Virus record (IMG/VR): IMGVR_UViG_3300031773_000053
Coordinates: 1 to 21,019 of that record
From: a virus
DNA length: 21,019 nucleotides
Strand: one strand, 5' to 3'
Shown: positions 8,063 to 15,544 of the stretch, in pieces
How positions within the stretch are numbered: position 1 is the first letter of the stretch
Layout of the letters: every line of letters starts with the position of its first letter
The notes under the pieces: model-generated
What the model was told of the DNA's origin: nothing
The model's input: the letters and a program-made list of their open reading frames with translations, nothing else
The model's database searches: none
Program-made: the position numbers and the translations under genes

Positions 8063-8470
8063 ATGGCACAGACAGGAAACGGCGCAACGATTACCTTTGC
8101 TACTTCGGGCTTTACCGCTAATTATCAGCGCATAAGCGGTACTACGATTACACGGGAAAGCCTAGAGACTACGCACTTAGGCACTACTGACTATATGACC
8201 TTCCAGCCTGCCGACCTAGCAGACGGCGGAGACTTTAGCTGCGAATTCTTTTGGAATCAATCAGCTTCTACCTTCCCACCTATTACGGGCGCCGCTGAGA
8301 CTATTACAGTAACTTACCCTATGAAGTCCGGCGAAAGCACAGCCGCTACTGTTAGCGCTTCTGGCTTTTTGGTATCGTCTAAAGCTGGCGACTTAGAAAA
8401 CGGTTCGTTAATGTCTGGTGAATTTAGTATTCGCTGGAGTGACCAACCAGTTTACACGGCGGGCAGCTAA
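8063..8470 (+). CDS. Major tail tube protein
   Basis: Subunit of the tail tube. At 135 aa it has the all-beta, Ser/Thr/Gly-rich composition and strand pattern of siphovirus tube proteins: GNGATITFATSGFTANYQRISG at the start, RESLETTHLGTTDYMTF (about residues 30-46), DGGDFSCEFFW (54-64), and ITVTYPMKSGESTAATVSASGFL (84-106). AGGAG 10 nt before the ATG is one of the strongest ribosome sites in the window, consistent with high expression. The stop overlaps the next ATG (TAATG). Position directly after the tail terminator and before the chaperones supports the call. Confidence 0.88.
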   Translation: MAQTGNGATITFATSGFTANYQRISGTTITRESLETTHLGTTDYMTFQPADLADGGDFSCEFFWNQSASTFPPITGAAETITVTYPMKSGESTAATVSASGFLVSSKAGDLENGSLMSGEFSIRWSDQPVYTAGS

Positions 8471-8715
8471 TGAGAGTTAAAATAGATAGTCACCCAAACG
8501 ACCTTATAAAAGATGTAAAGCTAATACGTATTAACGGAGTTGGCGCGGGGTACTGCGGAATAGAGCCTAATAGCCCTATCTGCTTTTTAGCGCCGCAATC
8601 CGACGAAGTTAAAGAAGCCGTAAGAGCGAAAGTAGAGAAAGCTATAGGCGGTAGCATCTCTAAAATCCATGAGCCGCCAACAGAGGAAGATATAGAAAAT
8701 GGAGACGACGACTAG
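8470..8715 (+). CDS. Small acidic protein between tube and chaperone genes
   Basis: An 81-aa protein that I do not recognise. It has an N-terminal beta-like part (VKLIRINGVGAGYCGIEP), a middle helix (SDEVKEAVRAKVEKAIGG, about 44-61) and an acidic tail ending EEDIENGDDD. It begins in the stop of the tube gene and its last 17 nt overlap the start of the chaperone gene, so it is well integrated into the operon and likely real. A role in tail assembly is inferred from position only. Confidence 0.65.
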   Translation: MRVKIDSHPNDLIKDVKLIRINGVGAGYCGIEPNSPICFLAPQSDEVKEAVRAKVEKAIGGSISKIHEPPTEEDIENGDDD

Positions 8716-9082
8716 AGAAGCATTGTTAAGCTGTACTGGTAAGCGCTATAAAACCGCAGAAATAGCCGGTATGGTGTTTAGGTTCCAAAACTTAACAGAG
8801 CGCGCTAAAGGTAACTTCGAGAAAAAGATACTTAATAATAAAGGCGGCGTAAATATCGAAGCACGTAAGCTATTAATAATTGCTACGCTAGTAGACGACG
8901 ACGGCGCGAAGCTGCTAGAGAATAACGACCTAAACAAGCTAGACGACTTAGACGGAAACATAACCGGGCGGCTATTTGAGATAGCTAGCGCGCATTGTGG
9001 ATTCGGAGAAGACGAAGTAGACGAATTAGAAAAAAATTGCGCAGCGCTAGCGGCAGCCGCCGCAGATTCGCCTACCGTCTAG
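8699..9082 (+). CDS. Tail assembly chaperone (G-like)
   Basis: Short form (127 aa) of the tail assembly chaperone pair found directly before the tape measure gene in most long-tailed phages. It starts METTTREALLSCTGKRYKTAEIAG, continues with helices (FRFQNLTERAKGNFEKKIL) and ends shortly after an acidic segment (GFGEDEVDELEKN) and an Ala-rich tail. A slippery heptamer at 9031-9037 lies 46 nt before the stop, in the same relative place as in lambda G. This form is not part of the virion; it coats the tape measure protein during assembly. The call rests on position and the frameshift layout more than on sequence similarity. Confidence 0.8.
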   Translation: METTTREALLSCTGKRYKTAEIAGMVFRFQNLTERAKGNFEKKILNNKGGVNIEARKLLIIATLVDDDGAKLLENNDLNKLDDLDGNITGRLFEIASAHCGFGEDEVDELEKNCAALAAAAADSPTV

Positions 9083-9360
9083 CGCTGGCTTTAGGGTTCG
9101 TTAATGTAGACGAGATGCTAGAGAGGATTACTAGCGAACAGTTCGCAGAATGGGTAGCGTTTTATAGATGCGAGCCTTTTGGCGAACGATGGCTACAGAC
9201 TAGCTACGTATGTAGCATGATAAATAACGTAGTAGCTAGTAAGGCTAGCGAGAGCGTAGACCTAGACTACTTTTTACCGGCTTACGCAAGAGGACAGGGC
9301 GAAAAGAAAGTAATAGACGTAAACCAAGACGAAGCAGAAATGATAGCGAGATTTGGATAG
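8699..9360 (+). CDS. Tail assembly chaperone fusion (GT-like, -1 frameshift)
   Basis: Reading shifts by -1 at A_AAA_AAT (9031-9037) and continues in the other frame to the TAG at 9358-9360, giving a predicted 220-aa fusion: 113 residues from the first frame plus 107. The second part (RRRFAYRLALALGFVNVDEMLERITSEQFAEWVAFY across residues about 123-158, then EPFGERW) is the typical T domain of phage chaperones, which confirms that it is coding although it lacks a convincing own start (the ATG at 8995 lies inside the first ORF, gives a non-family Arg-rich start, and has no good ribosome site). The fusion recruits the tape measure and tube subunits. The stop is adjacent to the tape measure ATG. 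Confidence 0.82.
9031..9063 (+). promoter_or_regulatory. Programmed -1 ribosomal frameshift site
   Basis: In the frame of the first ORF the codons are GAA AAA AAT; the last A plus AAA AAT make the canonical X_XXY_YYZ heptamer A_AAA_AAT. After slipping, the tRNAs read AAA AAA and the T-domain frame follows at once. A GC-rich hairpin, GCGGC (9050-9054) / GCCGC (9059-9063) with a 4-nt loop, starts 13 nt after the heptamer and may act as stimulator. The run of seven A at 9030-9036 is otherwise a simple homopolymer, so an assembly indel should be excluded, but the family layout argues for true recoding. Confidence 0.78.
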
Positions 9361-10755
9361 ATGGCACTAAGCATAGGTAGCATAGCTACGACCTTCGTAG
9401 CGCGTACTAAGCCTTTTGAAGCTGGGGTAGGGCGAGTTAATAAGAGCTTGCGCGGCATGTCTGGTAATTTCCGCAAGCAGACTACGAGCGCGGGCGCAGT
9501 CTTTCAGAAGTTTACCGCCGGTATTATTAGACAGCTAGCAATACTAGGTAGCGCGCTACTAGGTATACAAGCTATAAAGCTAGTGATAGTAGCGACCGCC
9601 ACGCTAGAGCAAGACTTAATAGCTATAAAGACCTTCGTAGGGAGTTTAGAAGAAGCGCAAGCGCTGGTAATGGAAATACGAGAATTTGCGGCGGCTACGC
9701 CTTTTCAGCTAGACGACTTAATAAAAGCTACCAAAATTCTATTGTCTTTTGGCTGGACAGCCGAAACGGTAGGCGCGCAATTATTTATGATGGGTAACAT
9801 GGCTTCCGCTATCGGTATGCCCATAGACGAACTAGCTAAAATAATGGGTAAGATAAAAGCCGTAGGCAAGCTAACAGGTGAGACGCTAAACCAGTTACAA
9901 GAGCGCGGCGTACCAGTTTTAGCGATGTTAGCTGCGCATTTAGGTATTACGGAAGCGGCTGTACAGAGTATGATTAGTCAAGGCGCTATTAGCTTTAATA
10001 TGTTACAGCAGGCTATGTGGGAGACAGCAGGCGTAGGCGGCGAAATGTCTACGGCGATGGCTGAGCAATCGCAAGCGCTAATTGGTCTATGGTCTACATT
10101 AAAAGATAATCTTTTAGAGCTGGGTATGCTGATAGCTTCGGGCTTCGCTGAAGACTTAAAGTACGCGCTGCGGGTAATGATTCACATAGTGAAGAAGCTA
10201 AAAGACTGGATAAAAGTAAATGCTGTAATGATTAAGCAGATGGTAGTATTAGTAGCGAAATGGATAGCTTTTGTAGCGCTCTGGGGTATGTTCTTAAAAA
10301 TGATACCTTTAGCTATTAAGGGTCTAGCGTTACTCGCTAAAGCTATGCGCTCTTTAGCAGCAGCACAAGTAGCCATGAAAGCCGCTAGCGGTAATATAAC
10401 TAGACTGCTAGTAGCCGCAGCAGCAGCAGCGGGCGCGGTGCTTGCTATTAATGAAGTTTTCGACGAAATAGACCGGCAAATGTCAGAGTTAATAGATGAA
10501 GCAGAAAAGACATTTAAGCTAGAATTAGACGACACGGCAGTAGATGAGCTAGACGCTAAGATAAAATCTTTAGACATTAGCGTAGGGGCTGTTTTGAAAG
10601 GTACGAGCGCGGAAGTATCGGCTAGGATTAGAGAGAAACAGCAGCGAGCTATGGAAAAGCTATTGACTTCTATTGCTGGCAGCGGCGCTACTACTGTTAC
10701 TTTGTTAAAAGAAATAAACCAGAAACCGGGCGCAACAGTAGCGGGGATTGCATAA
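9361..10755 (+). CDS. Tail tape measure protein
   Basis: Sets tail length and is ejected with the DNA. The 464-aa protein begins with KPFEAGVGRVNKSLRGMSGNF (about 17-37), typical for tape measure N-termini, followed by the conserved lambda-like segment: TFVGSLEEAQALVMEIREFAAATPFQLDDLIKATKILLSFG (about 90-130), GNMASAIG, and the GETLNQLQERGVPVL motif near 176-190. It has hydrophobic stretches around residues 54-78, 295-330 and 345-362, which in this family can enter membranes. At 464 aa it is short; with the usual 1.5 angstrom per residue for an extended helix, the tail would be near 70 nm. The start follows the chaperone stop without a gap. Confidence 0.93.
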   Translation: MALSIGSIATTFVARTKPFEAGVGRVNKSLRGMSGNFRKQTTSAGAVFQKFTAGIIRQLAILGSALLGIQAIKLVIVATATLEQDLIAIKTFVGSLEEAQALVMEIREFAAATPFQLDDLIKATKILLSFGWTAETVGAQLFMMGNMASAIGMPIDELAKIMGKIKAVGKLTGETLNQLQERGVPVLAMLAAHLGITEAAVQSMISQGAISFNMLQQAMWETAGVGGEMSTAMAEQSQALIGLWSTLKDNLLELGMLIASGFAEDLKYALRVMIHIVKKLKDWIKVNAVMIKQMVVLVAKWIAFVALWGMFLKMIPLAIKGLALLAKAMRSLAAAQVAMKAASGNITRLLVAAAAAAGAVLAINEVFDEIDRQMSELIDEAEKTFKLELDDTAVDELDAKIKSLDISVGAVLKGTSAEVSARIREKQQRAMEKLLTSIAGSGATTVTLLKEINQKPGATVAGIA

Positions 10756-10756
10756 C

Positions 10757-11932
10757 ATGGCGGTAGTTGCAGTAACGATAGATAGAAACAGCCGCGCGGC
10801 TACTACTAGTTGGACTTCATCGGCAACAGAGACGACTTATCGAGTACGTTTTATTGTCGAGACAGACGACGTAAACGACGGTATAGACGGCTTAGGCTAT
10901 CCCAGCGACCCTAGTACGGGTGTATCTGTTCCACTTCCCGGCGGCTATTATGAAAATATCGGTAATGATACTAACCGCTCAATGGTCGCGCGAGAGATTA
11001 ACGTAAGCCAGTTATCGGCTATGCGCTGGGCTTACGACGTAACCTACAAGCCGCTAAAGATAGGCGGCTTAGATTTAGGCACTACCAACCAGCCCGGCGA
11101 GCCAGACCCTAAAGACAAAGACGGCAAGAAAAAAGATTGGGAGTTAGTCGGACCCGATATTAATATTCAGCTAATACAGCGTACACGACCCGCAGAGAAA
11201 GCCGCTTATATTGGTAAACAGACATTTGATACTAAGAGCGATAGGTTAAACTTATTTCAAGCCATGCCATTACACCCAGCACTGGGTCCGAAAAATTCAA
11301 CCTACGCTAACCCAGCCGACGGCTTCCTAACTGGCGAATTAAAAAACGGTAAGCCAGTTATCAACTCCGCCCATAAGCGCTTCGACCCTCCGCTAGAGAT
11401 AGAGTACAGCCGGTTACAGGTAAACATAACGCGCAACCATTCAGAGTTCCCAGTATGGGCGCTCAAATATCAAGACAGCGTAAATAAAGCCGCATTTTTT
11501 ATAGATATAAACGGCTTCAAAATGAACGTTCCGCCATTTGCAGCCAAGATAAACGGTATAACGGGGAATCGCCGCTGGCAGAATTTGCGTAAACCATTTT
11601 GGCGCGTAGATTATGTATTAGAAATAGACCTTTATAGAGGCTGGCGCTTCGATATTCTGGATAGAGGAAAAACGACGCTAGTAAAGAAAGTTGATAAAAC
11701 TACCAATGCTGTAAGCTATGTAGATGAGCTTATAGTAGACGAGAAGGGACACCCGATAGACGAGCCAGCATTATTAGACGGGCGCGGAGACGTCGCGCAT
11801 AAAACCGGCGCCGCTGCGCCCTCTAATAATGATATAGGGGCTTACTTACGCTATGCAGCATATCCAGAGCGCAATTTTCGCCCGTTAAAATTTCACGTAG
11901 CACAACCGATTAAGAAGTTAAGAAAACCGTAG
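10757..11932 (+). CDS. Probable tail-tip or minor structural protein
   Basis: A 391-aa protein from ATG 10757 (a TTG at 10748 would add three residues but overlaps the tape measure stop; GCGGGG around 10741-10746 supports the ATG). I do not recognise a named family. It is rich in beta-type sequence with several Trp/Tyr-rich segments: NVSQLSAMRWAYDVTYKPL (about 79-97), a Lys/Asp-rich linker near residues 113-125, LEIEYSRLQVNITRNHSEFP (about 212-231), and PFWRVDYVLEIDLYRGWRFDILDRG (about 276-300). The position directly after the tape measure is where distal tail and tail-tip proteins lie. Structural role is inferred from position and composition. Confidence 0.6.
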   Translation: MAVVAVTIDRNSRAATTSWTSSATETTYRVRFIVETDDVNDGIDGLGYPSDPSTGVSVPLPGGYYENIGNDTNRSMVAREINVSQLSAMRWAYDVTYKPLKIGGLDLGTTNQPGEPDPKDKDGKKKDWELVGPDINIQLIQRTRPAEKAAYIGKQTFDTKSDRLNLFQAMPLHPALGPKNSTYANPADGFLTGELKNGKPVINSAHKRFDPPLEIEYSRLQVNITRNHSEFPVWALKYQDSVNKAAFFIDINGFKMNVPPFAAKINGITGNRRWQNLRKPFWRVDYVLEIDLYRGWRFDILDRGKTTLVKKVDKTTNAVSYVDELIVDEKGHPIDEPALLDGRGDVAHKTGAAAPSNNDIGAYLRYAAYPERNFRPLKFHVAQPIKKLRKP

Positions 11933-11956
11933 GCATTTTTTTAGAAAGTATAGACA

Positions 11957-12748
11957 ATGACAGTACGCATCTGGAAAGGTGATGTATCTACATCATTTGC
12001 GCTTAATTCGAACTGGGTAGGAAGTGTAATTCCGGTAGCCGGTGACGATATTTATTTAGTCGCAGACTACCCTAATGAAATTAGTGGCAGCTCTGGTACT
12101 GAGTTCGGCGCGCTTGTAGTAGAAGAAGGCTACACGGCAGAGTGTAGCTTAAATATGAGCTTTACTAGCGTAGACTTTGCGGGTACTGGGCAGACGACCC
12201 TAGACGTTAGAGGCGCCGCTATAACTATGGAGATTCAGCAGACAGCTAGCGGCGGCGATGGCACTAGAGGGCTATACATTAGAGGCGACGCGCTAACGGG
12301 TATTAATATAGAAAGCGGTAGCGTAGGCATAGCCCATAAGCCCGGCGACACTTCCGTAGTTGGCGAGATACGCGCGCTAGCTGGAGAGGTAGAAGTAGGC
12401 AGCGGTGTTACTTTAACTACCTGCTATAACTTCGGCGCAGATGTAGAGATAGCCTGTAGCTTAACGACAGCACACATAAAAAATGGTAAGACAACGCTAG
12501 TAGGTTCTGCGGCTGCGACTACTGTAGACTGCTTGCGCGGCGAGTTTGTGCTAGACTCTAGCGGTACGATAGCTAGCGCTTTTATAGACACAGATGGAAT
12601 TTTAACGGCTACCGCTGGCGAAGATAAAACGATAACAGCGCTTAGCTTTGAACCCGGCGCTACATTAAGCTGGTATCCGTCTAATACGACTATTACGACT
12701 TTTACGCTACCCAGCGACCCAGTGACACTTAGTACAAGCGGGATTTAG
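11957..12748 (+). CDS. Probable beta-rich virion or tail-fibre protein
   Basis: A 263-aa protein with a start (RIWKGDVSTSFALNSNWVGS then PVAGDDIYLVAD) like the first repeat of bacterial beta-helix/autotransporter-type surface proteins ('W.G......W..W..g..P...D.v'). The remainder is a series of short strands rich in Gly, Ser, Thr and Val with regular turns, consistent with a beta-solenoid. No signal peptide or membrane segment is visible, which fits a virion protein and not a host surface protein. It lies between probable tail proteins, so a fibre, spike or appendage with carbohydrate binding is plausible; enzyme activity cannot be seen. Confidence 0.6.
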   Translation: MTVRIWKGDVSTSFALNSNWVGSVIPVAGDDIYLVADYPNEISGSSGTEFGALVVEEGYTAECSLNMSFTSVDFAGTGQTTLDVRGAAITMEIQQTASGGDGTRGLYIRGDALTGINIESGSVGIAHKPGDTSVVGEIRALAGEVEVGSGVTLTTCYNFGADVEIACSLTTAHIKNGKTTLVGSAAATTVDCLRGEFVLDSSGTIASAFIDTDGILTATAGEDKTITALSFEPGATLSWYPSNTTITTFTLPSDPVTLSTSGI

Positions 12749-12752
12749 TCAA

Positions 12753-13349
12753 ATGGCAGAGGGCTACTTACTTAATGCGCGCGCTATAGCGCTGCTTAAA
12801 AAAGACCACCAGCTACTACATAGTCAATTGAGTATGTTGAGAGCTGGTGTAGCGGCTGCGCCTAATAATACTATCAGGCTTAGAGAAGAAGCCGTATTAG
12901 TAAAAGTAACAGAGATAATTACAGGCAGAAGTACAACGCAACTAGGTAAGGGTAAGGCTGAAATCTGGAAGATAGACGAAGACGGAAAACTAGAAGACGC
13001 GCAGCGAGACGAGATAGAGATTTATAACGATTCGTTAATACCTATACCAGTAGATAGCTATATAAGAGTTAGCCGTAACTTTCGTAGTGGGTTATGGATA
13101 CCCGTGATAGGGGTACAAACTGCGATAGCTAAAACGGTAGGCGCTATAGCTGCGCGCTCTGGTAGTACAGCCGGTAGCGGTACTGTAGACATCTACTATA
13201 TGTCATCTGCGGGCGTGCTTACGGATTCTGGCGAAAAAGTAACGGCGTACAATATAGCTAGCGGCGCTATTAATTATGCCACGTTTATAACCATTAAGCG
13301 CGTAGAAGGCTCTGGCTTCTGGGTGGTCGATATGGAAGACTGCGGCTGA
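12753..13349 (+). CDS. Probable structural protein of unknown family
   Basis: A 198-aa protein that I cannot assign. The first 40 residues are helical (NARAIALLKKDHQLLHSQLSMLRAGVAA), perhaps an oligomerisation helix as in trimeric fibres. The rest alternates beta segments: LVKVTEIITGRS, GKAEIWKIDEDGK, EIEIYNDSLIPIPVDSYIRVSRNFRSGLWIPV (about 93-125), then a Gly/Ser/Thr-rich half ending in GFWVVDMEDCG. The 'y.....SG.W.v' pattern is one I associate with phage regions of Planctomycetota, where such proteins sit after the tape measure. The stop overlaps the next start by one base. Confidence 0.55.
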   Translation: MAEGYLLNARAIALLKKDHQLLHSQLSMLRAGVAAAPNNTIRLREEAVLVKVTEIITGRSTTQLGKGKAEIWKIDEDGKLEDAQRDEIEIYNDSLIPIPVDSYIRVSRNFRSGLWIPVIGVQTAIAKTVGAIAARSGSTAGSGTVDIYYMSSAGVLTDSGEKVTAYNIASGAINYATFITIKRVEGSGFWVVDMEDCG

Positions 13350-14095
13350 TGGCTGGTATCTCTAGACATTCTCCCGGCTGCTCTTGTTGTCAAGGCGACC
13401 CGCCAGACCCGCCACCGCCGCCGCCTAGCGATTGTTGCGACGATTGTAGTGATAGTTTTCCCGGCACGCTATGGACTGGAGAATTTGACGTAACTTTTAG
13501 CGGCTTCACAGATTCGACAGACTGCGATAAGTGCGACTTTCTCAACGGTACATTTACGCTACAGTGCATTGGGGGTAATTCTTTATGTGTAGCAGCTAGG
13601 CACGACTTGCCTACAAACTATGTTCCCGGCGCTACTTGTTATTATGGTGTATCTTTTAATGACTATATCGGAGATAGAATGTGTAGCAGCTCTGAGCTAG
13701 ACGAAGACACGGGCTATACTACTTATAAGTCCTTCGGCTGGAGTGCTTTAGTATTAGCGCGCTACAAGATAGACGACGGCGTAGAGCTAGGCACAGAATG
13801 GCGGCTACATATTGGCTATAAAATGGAGTTGTCACTAACAGAGACAGTACTAGACGACGAAGGCAACCCAGTAATTAGAGGCGAGTTTAACGGCAAGTGC
13901 GACGACTTCTACTACTATCACGAGATGTACCACAACTACCCTAGCCAATGCGGATTACATAGCGGGCATACGTTCAGTAAATTTGAAGATATAGGCACTA
14001 TTAGTGTAAACTATGGCGGTGAAGTCGCTACGACTAGCTTTACGGACTGGTGCAGCGCTTCGGGTAGCGTGGTAGTAGAGGCGGTAGAGGTATAA
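13349..14095 (+). CDS. Cys-rich, proline-hinged probable virion protein
   Basis: A 248-aa protein with an unusual N-terminus: SPGCSCCQGDPPDPPPPPPSDCCDDC within residues 8-33, i.e. clustered Cys on both sides of a seven- to eight-proline hinge. More Cys pairs follow (CDKC near 59-62, C73, C80, C98, C111). The rest is beta-rich and aromatic (SFNDYIGDRM, EFNGKCDDFYYYHEMYHNYPSQCG). At least 15 Cys in a cytoplasm-made phage protein suggests metal binding or disulphides formed outside the cell. Together with its neighbours it is probably a tail appendage or adhesin. No enzymatic motif is visible. The start overlaps the previous stop as TGATG. Confidence 0.55.
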   Translation: MAGISRHSPGCSCCQGDPPDPPPPPPSDCCDDCSDSFPGTLWTGEFDVTFSGFTDSTDCDKCDFLNGTFTLQCIGGNSLCVAARHDLPTNYVPGATCYYGVSFNDYIGDRMCSSSELDEDTGYTTYKSFGWSALVLARYKIDDGVELGTEWRLHIGYKMELSLTETVLDDEGNPVIRGEFNGKCDDFYYYHEMYHNYPSQCGLHSGHTFSKFEDIGTISVNYGGEVATTSFTDWCSASGSVVVEAVEV

Positions 14096-14096
14096 T

Positions 14097-15089
14097 ATGC
14101 GGTGCATATGGGAAACAAGCGAAGCGGGCGTAGTCTGTATTAATTGTGGACACAAGAAAAAGCGCCCTAGCTATCGTAACTGCGCACTAAAGAAAGGGCT
14201 CGGCGATACCATACAGCGCCTAACTTCCGCGCTAAATATCCCTACCTGCGGCGGCTGTAGGTCTAGGCAAAGTAAGCTAAACTCTGCGACGGCTACGCCA
14301 GCTTTCAAAAATGCGCGCCTTATCCAGACCGTAGAGCTAGTACATAAGGCTATTAAATTTTGCGCTGAAGTACCGCCAGAGATAGACGCTATATGTGCTA
14401 TTCCGCGCTCTGGTATGATACCCGCTAGCGTGATGGCGACCCAGCTACACCTACCTCTATATAGTTTACATAAAGGGTATGTAACTAATGTGGGCGCTGG
14501 GCAGCGCTTCAAGGCTACGCCAGAGCCTACCCGCTTATTATTTGTAGACGACACGGTAGCCAGCGGCGCAGCCATGAAAAAGCTAGAAGCCTTTAGAGGT
14601 GTTACCGCTGCTATTTATGTTAATCCGCGCGCGGAGAATCTACCGGATTTACAATGTAGTGAGCTAGAGCTACCCCACTTACTAGAATGGAACTTGTTCA
14701 ATAGTGGCTATGTTAGCCGTATGGCTTTTGACTTCGACGGCGTGCTATGCCATGACATGCCATACAATAAACCATTAGAGACGGCGCAGCCTAGATATCT
14801 AGCAAGACGCGCAGAGCTACCGGCGATTATCACGGGTAGACTGGAGAAAGACAGGGCGATAACTGAGAGCTGGCTACAGAGACACGGCATAAAATGTAAG
14901 CGGCTTATAATGTTTAATGGTACAGATTCGGACAGACAGAAGCCGCGCGCTATTAGTGATTATAAAGCGCGAGAATTTAGCAAGTTAGAATTAGATTGGT
15001 TTGTAGAGAGCTGCGCTATTCAGGCGAGCGAGATAGCAGAGCGTAGCGGGGCATGGGTAATATGTACAACTAATGGAGAGGTTTACTGA
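14097..15089 (+). CDS. Cys-cluster + phosphoribosyltransferase + HAD fusion
   Basis: A 330-aa three-part protein. Residues 1-62 hold six Cys (C3, C14, C17, C29, C51, C54) around GLGDTIQRLTSALNIP, a likely zinc-binding module. Residues about 75-200 form a type I phosphoribosyltransferase: AICAIPRSGMIPA (98-110) and the PRPP loop LLFVDDTVASGAAM (147-160), with both acidic residues intact. Residues 208-330 form a HAD-type domain: motif I DFDGVLCHD (212-220), motif II TGR (246-248), probable motif III lysine at K282 or K290, and a C-terminal motif IV-like part near DWFVES (300-305). Substrate is unknown; nucleotide or nucleobase salvage, or removal of a phosphoribosyl product, is possible. It lies between structural and lysis-type genes, not with replication. 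Confidence 0.75.
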   Translation: MRCIWETSEAGVVCINCGHKKKRPSYRNCALKKGLGDTIQRLTSALNIPTCGGCRSRQSKLNSATATPAFKNARLIQTVELVHKAIKFCAEVPPEIDAICAIPRSGMIPASVMATQLHLPLYSLHKGYVTNVGAGQRFKATPEPTRLLFVDDTVASGAAMKKLEAFRGVTAAIYVNPRAENLPDLQCSELELPHLLEWNLFNSGYVSRMAFDFDGVLCHDMPYNKPLETAQPRYLARRAELPAIITGRLEKDRAITESWLQRHGIKCKRLIMFNGTDSDRQKPRAISDYKAREFSKLELDWFVESCAIQASEIAERSGAWVICTTNGEVY

Positions 15090-15340
15090 TGGGGCGTAAA
15101 CGTAGAGAGCGTAATAGCGAAGGTAAGTTAGTTATGGTCGAGGATAAAAAGACAGAGAGACGAGAGGGTAAAGCTGATATAATTTTGGCTAAAGCAGAGC
15201 TAAAGACTAGTAAGGGCTACGCGCGTAAATGGTTATTTATGTTAATAGCAATTTTGCTAGGGGCTTACCTGCTATTATCTAGCGGCGCAGGTGGTGGCGC
15301 GTTAGATATGATTAAGCAATTTTTACCGGGAGGCGAGTAA
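15089..15340 (+). CDS. Small membrane protein, possible holin-like
   Basis: An 83-aa protein with a very basic and charged N-terminal half (MGRKRRERNS, KKTERREGK) and one clear membrane helix at about residues 48-64 (WLFMLIAILLGAYLLLS), followed by a Gly-rich hinge and short amphipathic end (ALDMIKQFLPGGE). It overlaps the previous stop as TGATG and is directly followed by the next gene. A small one-TM protein in a run of three membrane proteins after the tail genes is typical of a holin/antiholin/spanin-associated block. No enzymatic function is visible; exact role unknown. Confidence 0.6.
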   Translation: MGRKRRERNSEGKLVMVEDKKTERREGKADIILAKAELKTSKGYARKWLFMLIAILLGAYLLLSSGAGGGALDMIKQFLPGGE

Positions 15341-15544
15341 ATGATAAAAGAGATATTAGCCGCAGCAAAATCTAAGCGCACAGTAATAGCTGTGCTTACT
15401 GCATTTTTTGCGGTAGTCAATGCACAGCTTAGCGAGCCGCTAGTAGATGAAGAATTATTAAACAAGCTGGTAGTAATTATCACGGGTCTAGTAATCGGCG
15501 ATAGTCTGCGACCCGTCGTAAAGAAAGAAGACGCGCCACAGTGA
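15341..15544 (+). CDS. Holin-like small membrane protein
   Basis: A 67-aa protein with two hydrophobic segments, about residues 14-29 (TVIAVLTAFFAVVNAQ) and 42-53 (KLVVIITGLVIG), and a charged C-terminus (KKEDAPQ). The amphipathic start MIKEILAAAKSKRT plus the phrase 'KRTVIAVLTAFFAVVN' resembles small class II-type phage holins or the membrane proteins that accompany them. It starts right after its neighbour's stop and its TGA overlaps the GTG of the next gene (GTGA). Holin assignment is inferred from size, topology and location. Confidence 0.6.
   Translation: MIKEILAAAKSKRTVIAVLTAFFAVVNAQLSEPLVDEELLNKLVVIITGLVIGDSLRPVVKKEDAPQ

Noticed and set aside
8995-9360. Independent 121-aa gene starting at ATG 8995
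   Set aside because: Its first residues (Arg-rich) are an out-of-frame reading of the first chaperone; the real T domain begins after the slippery site, so a -1 fusion explains it better.
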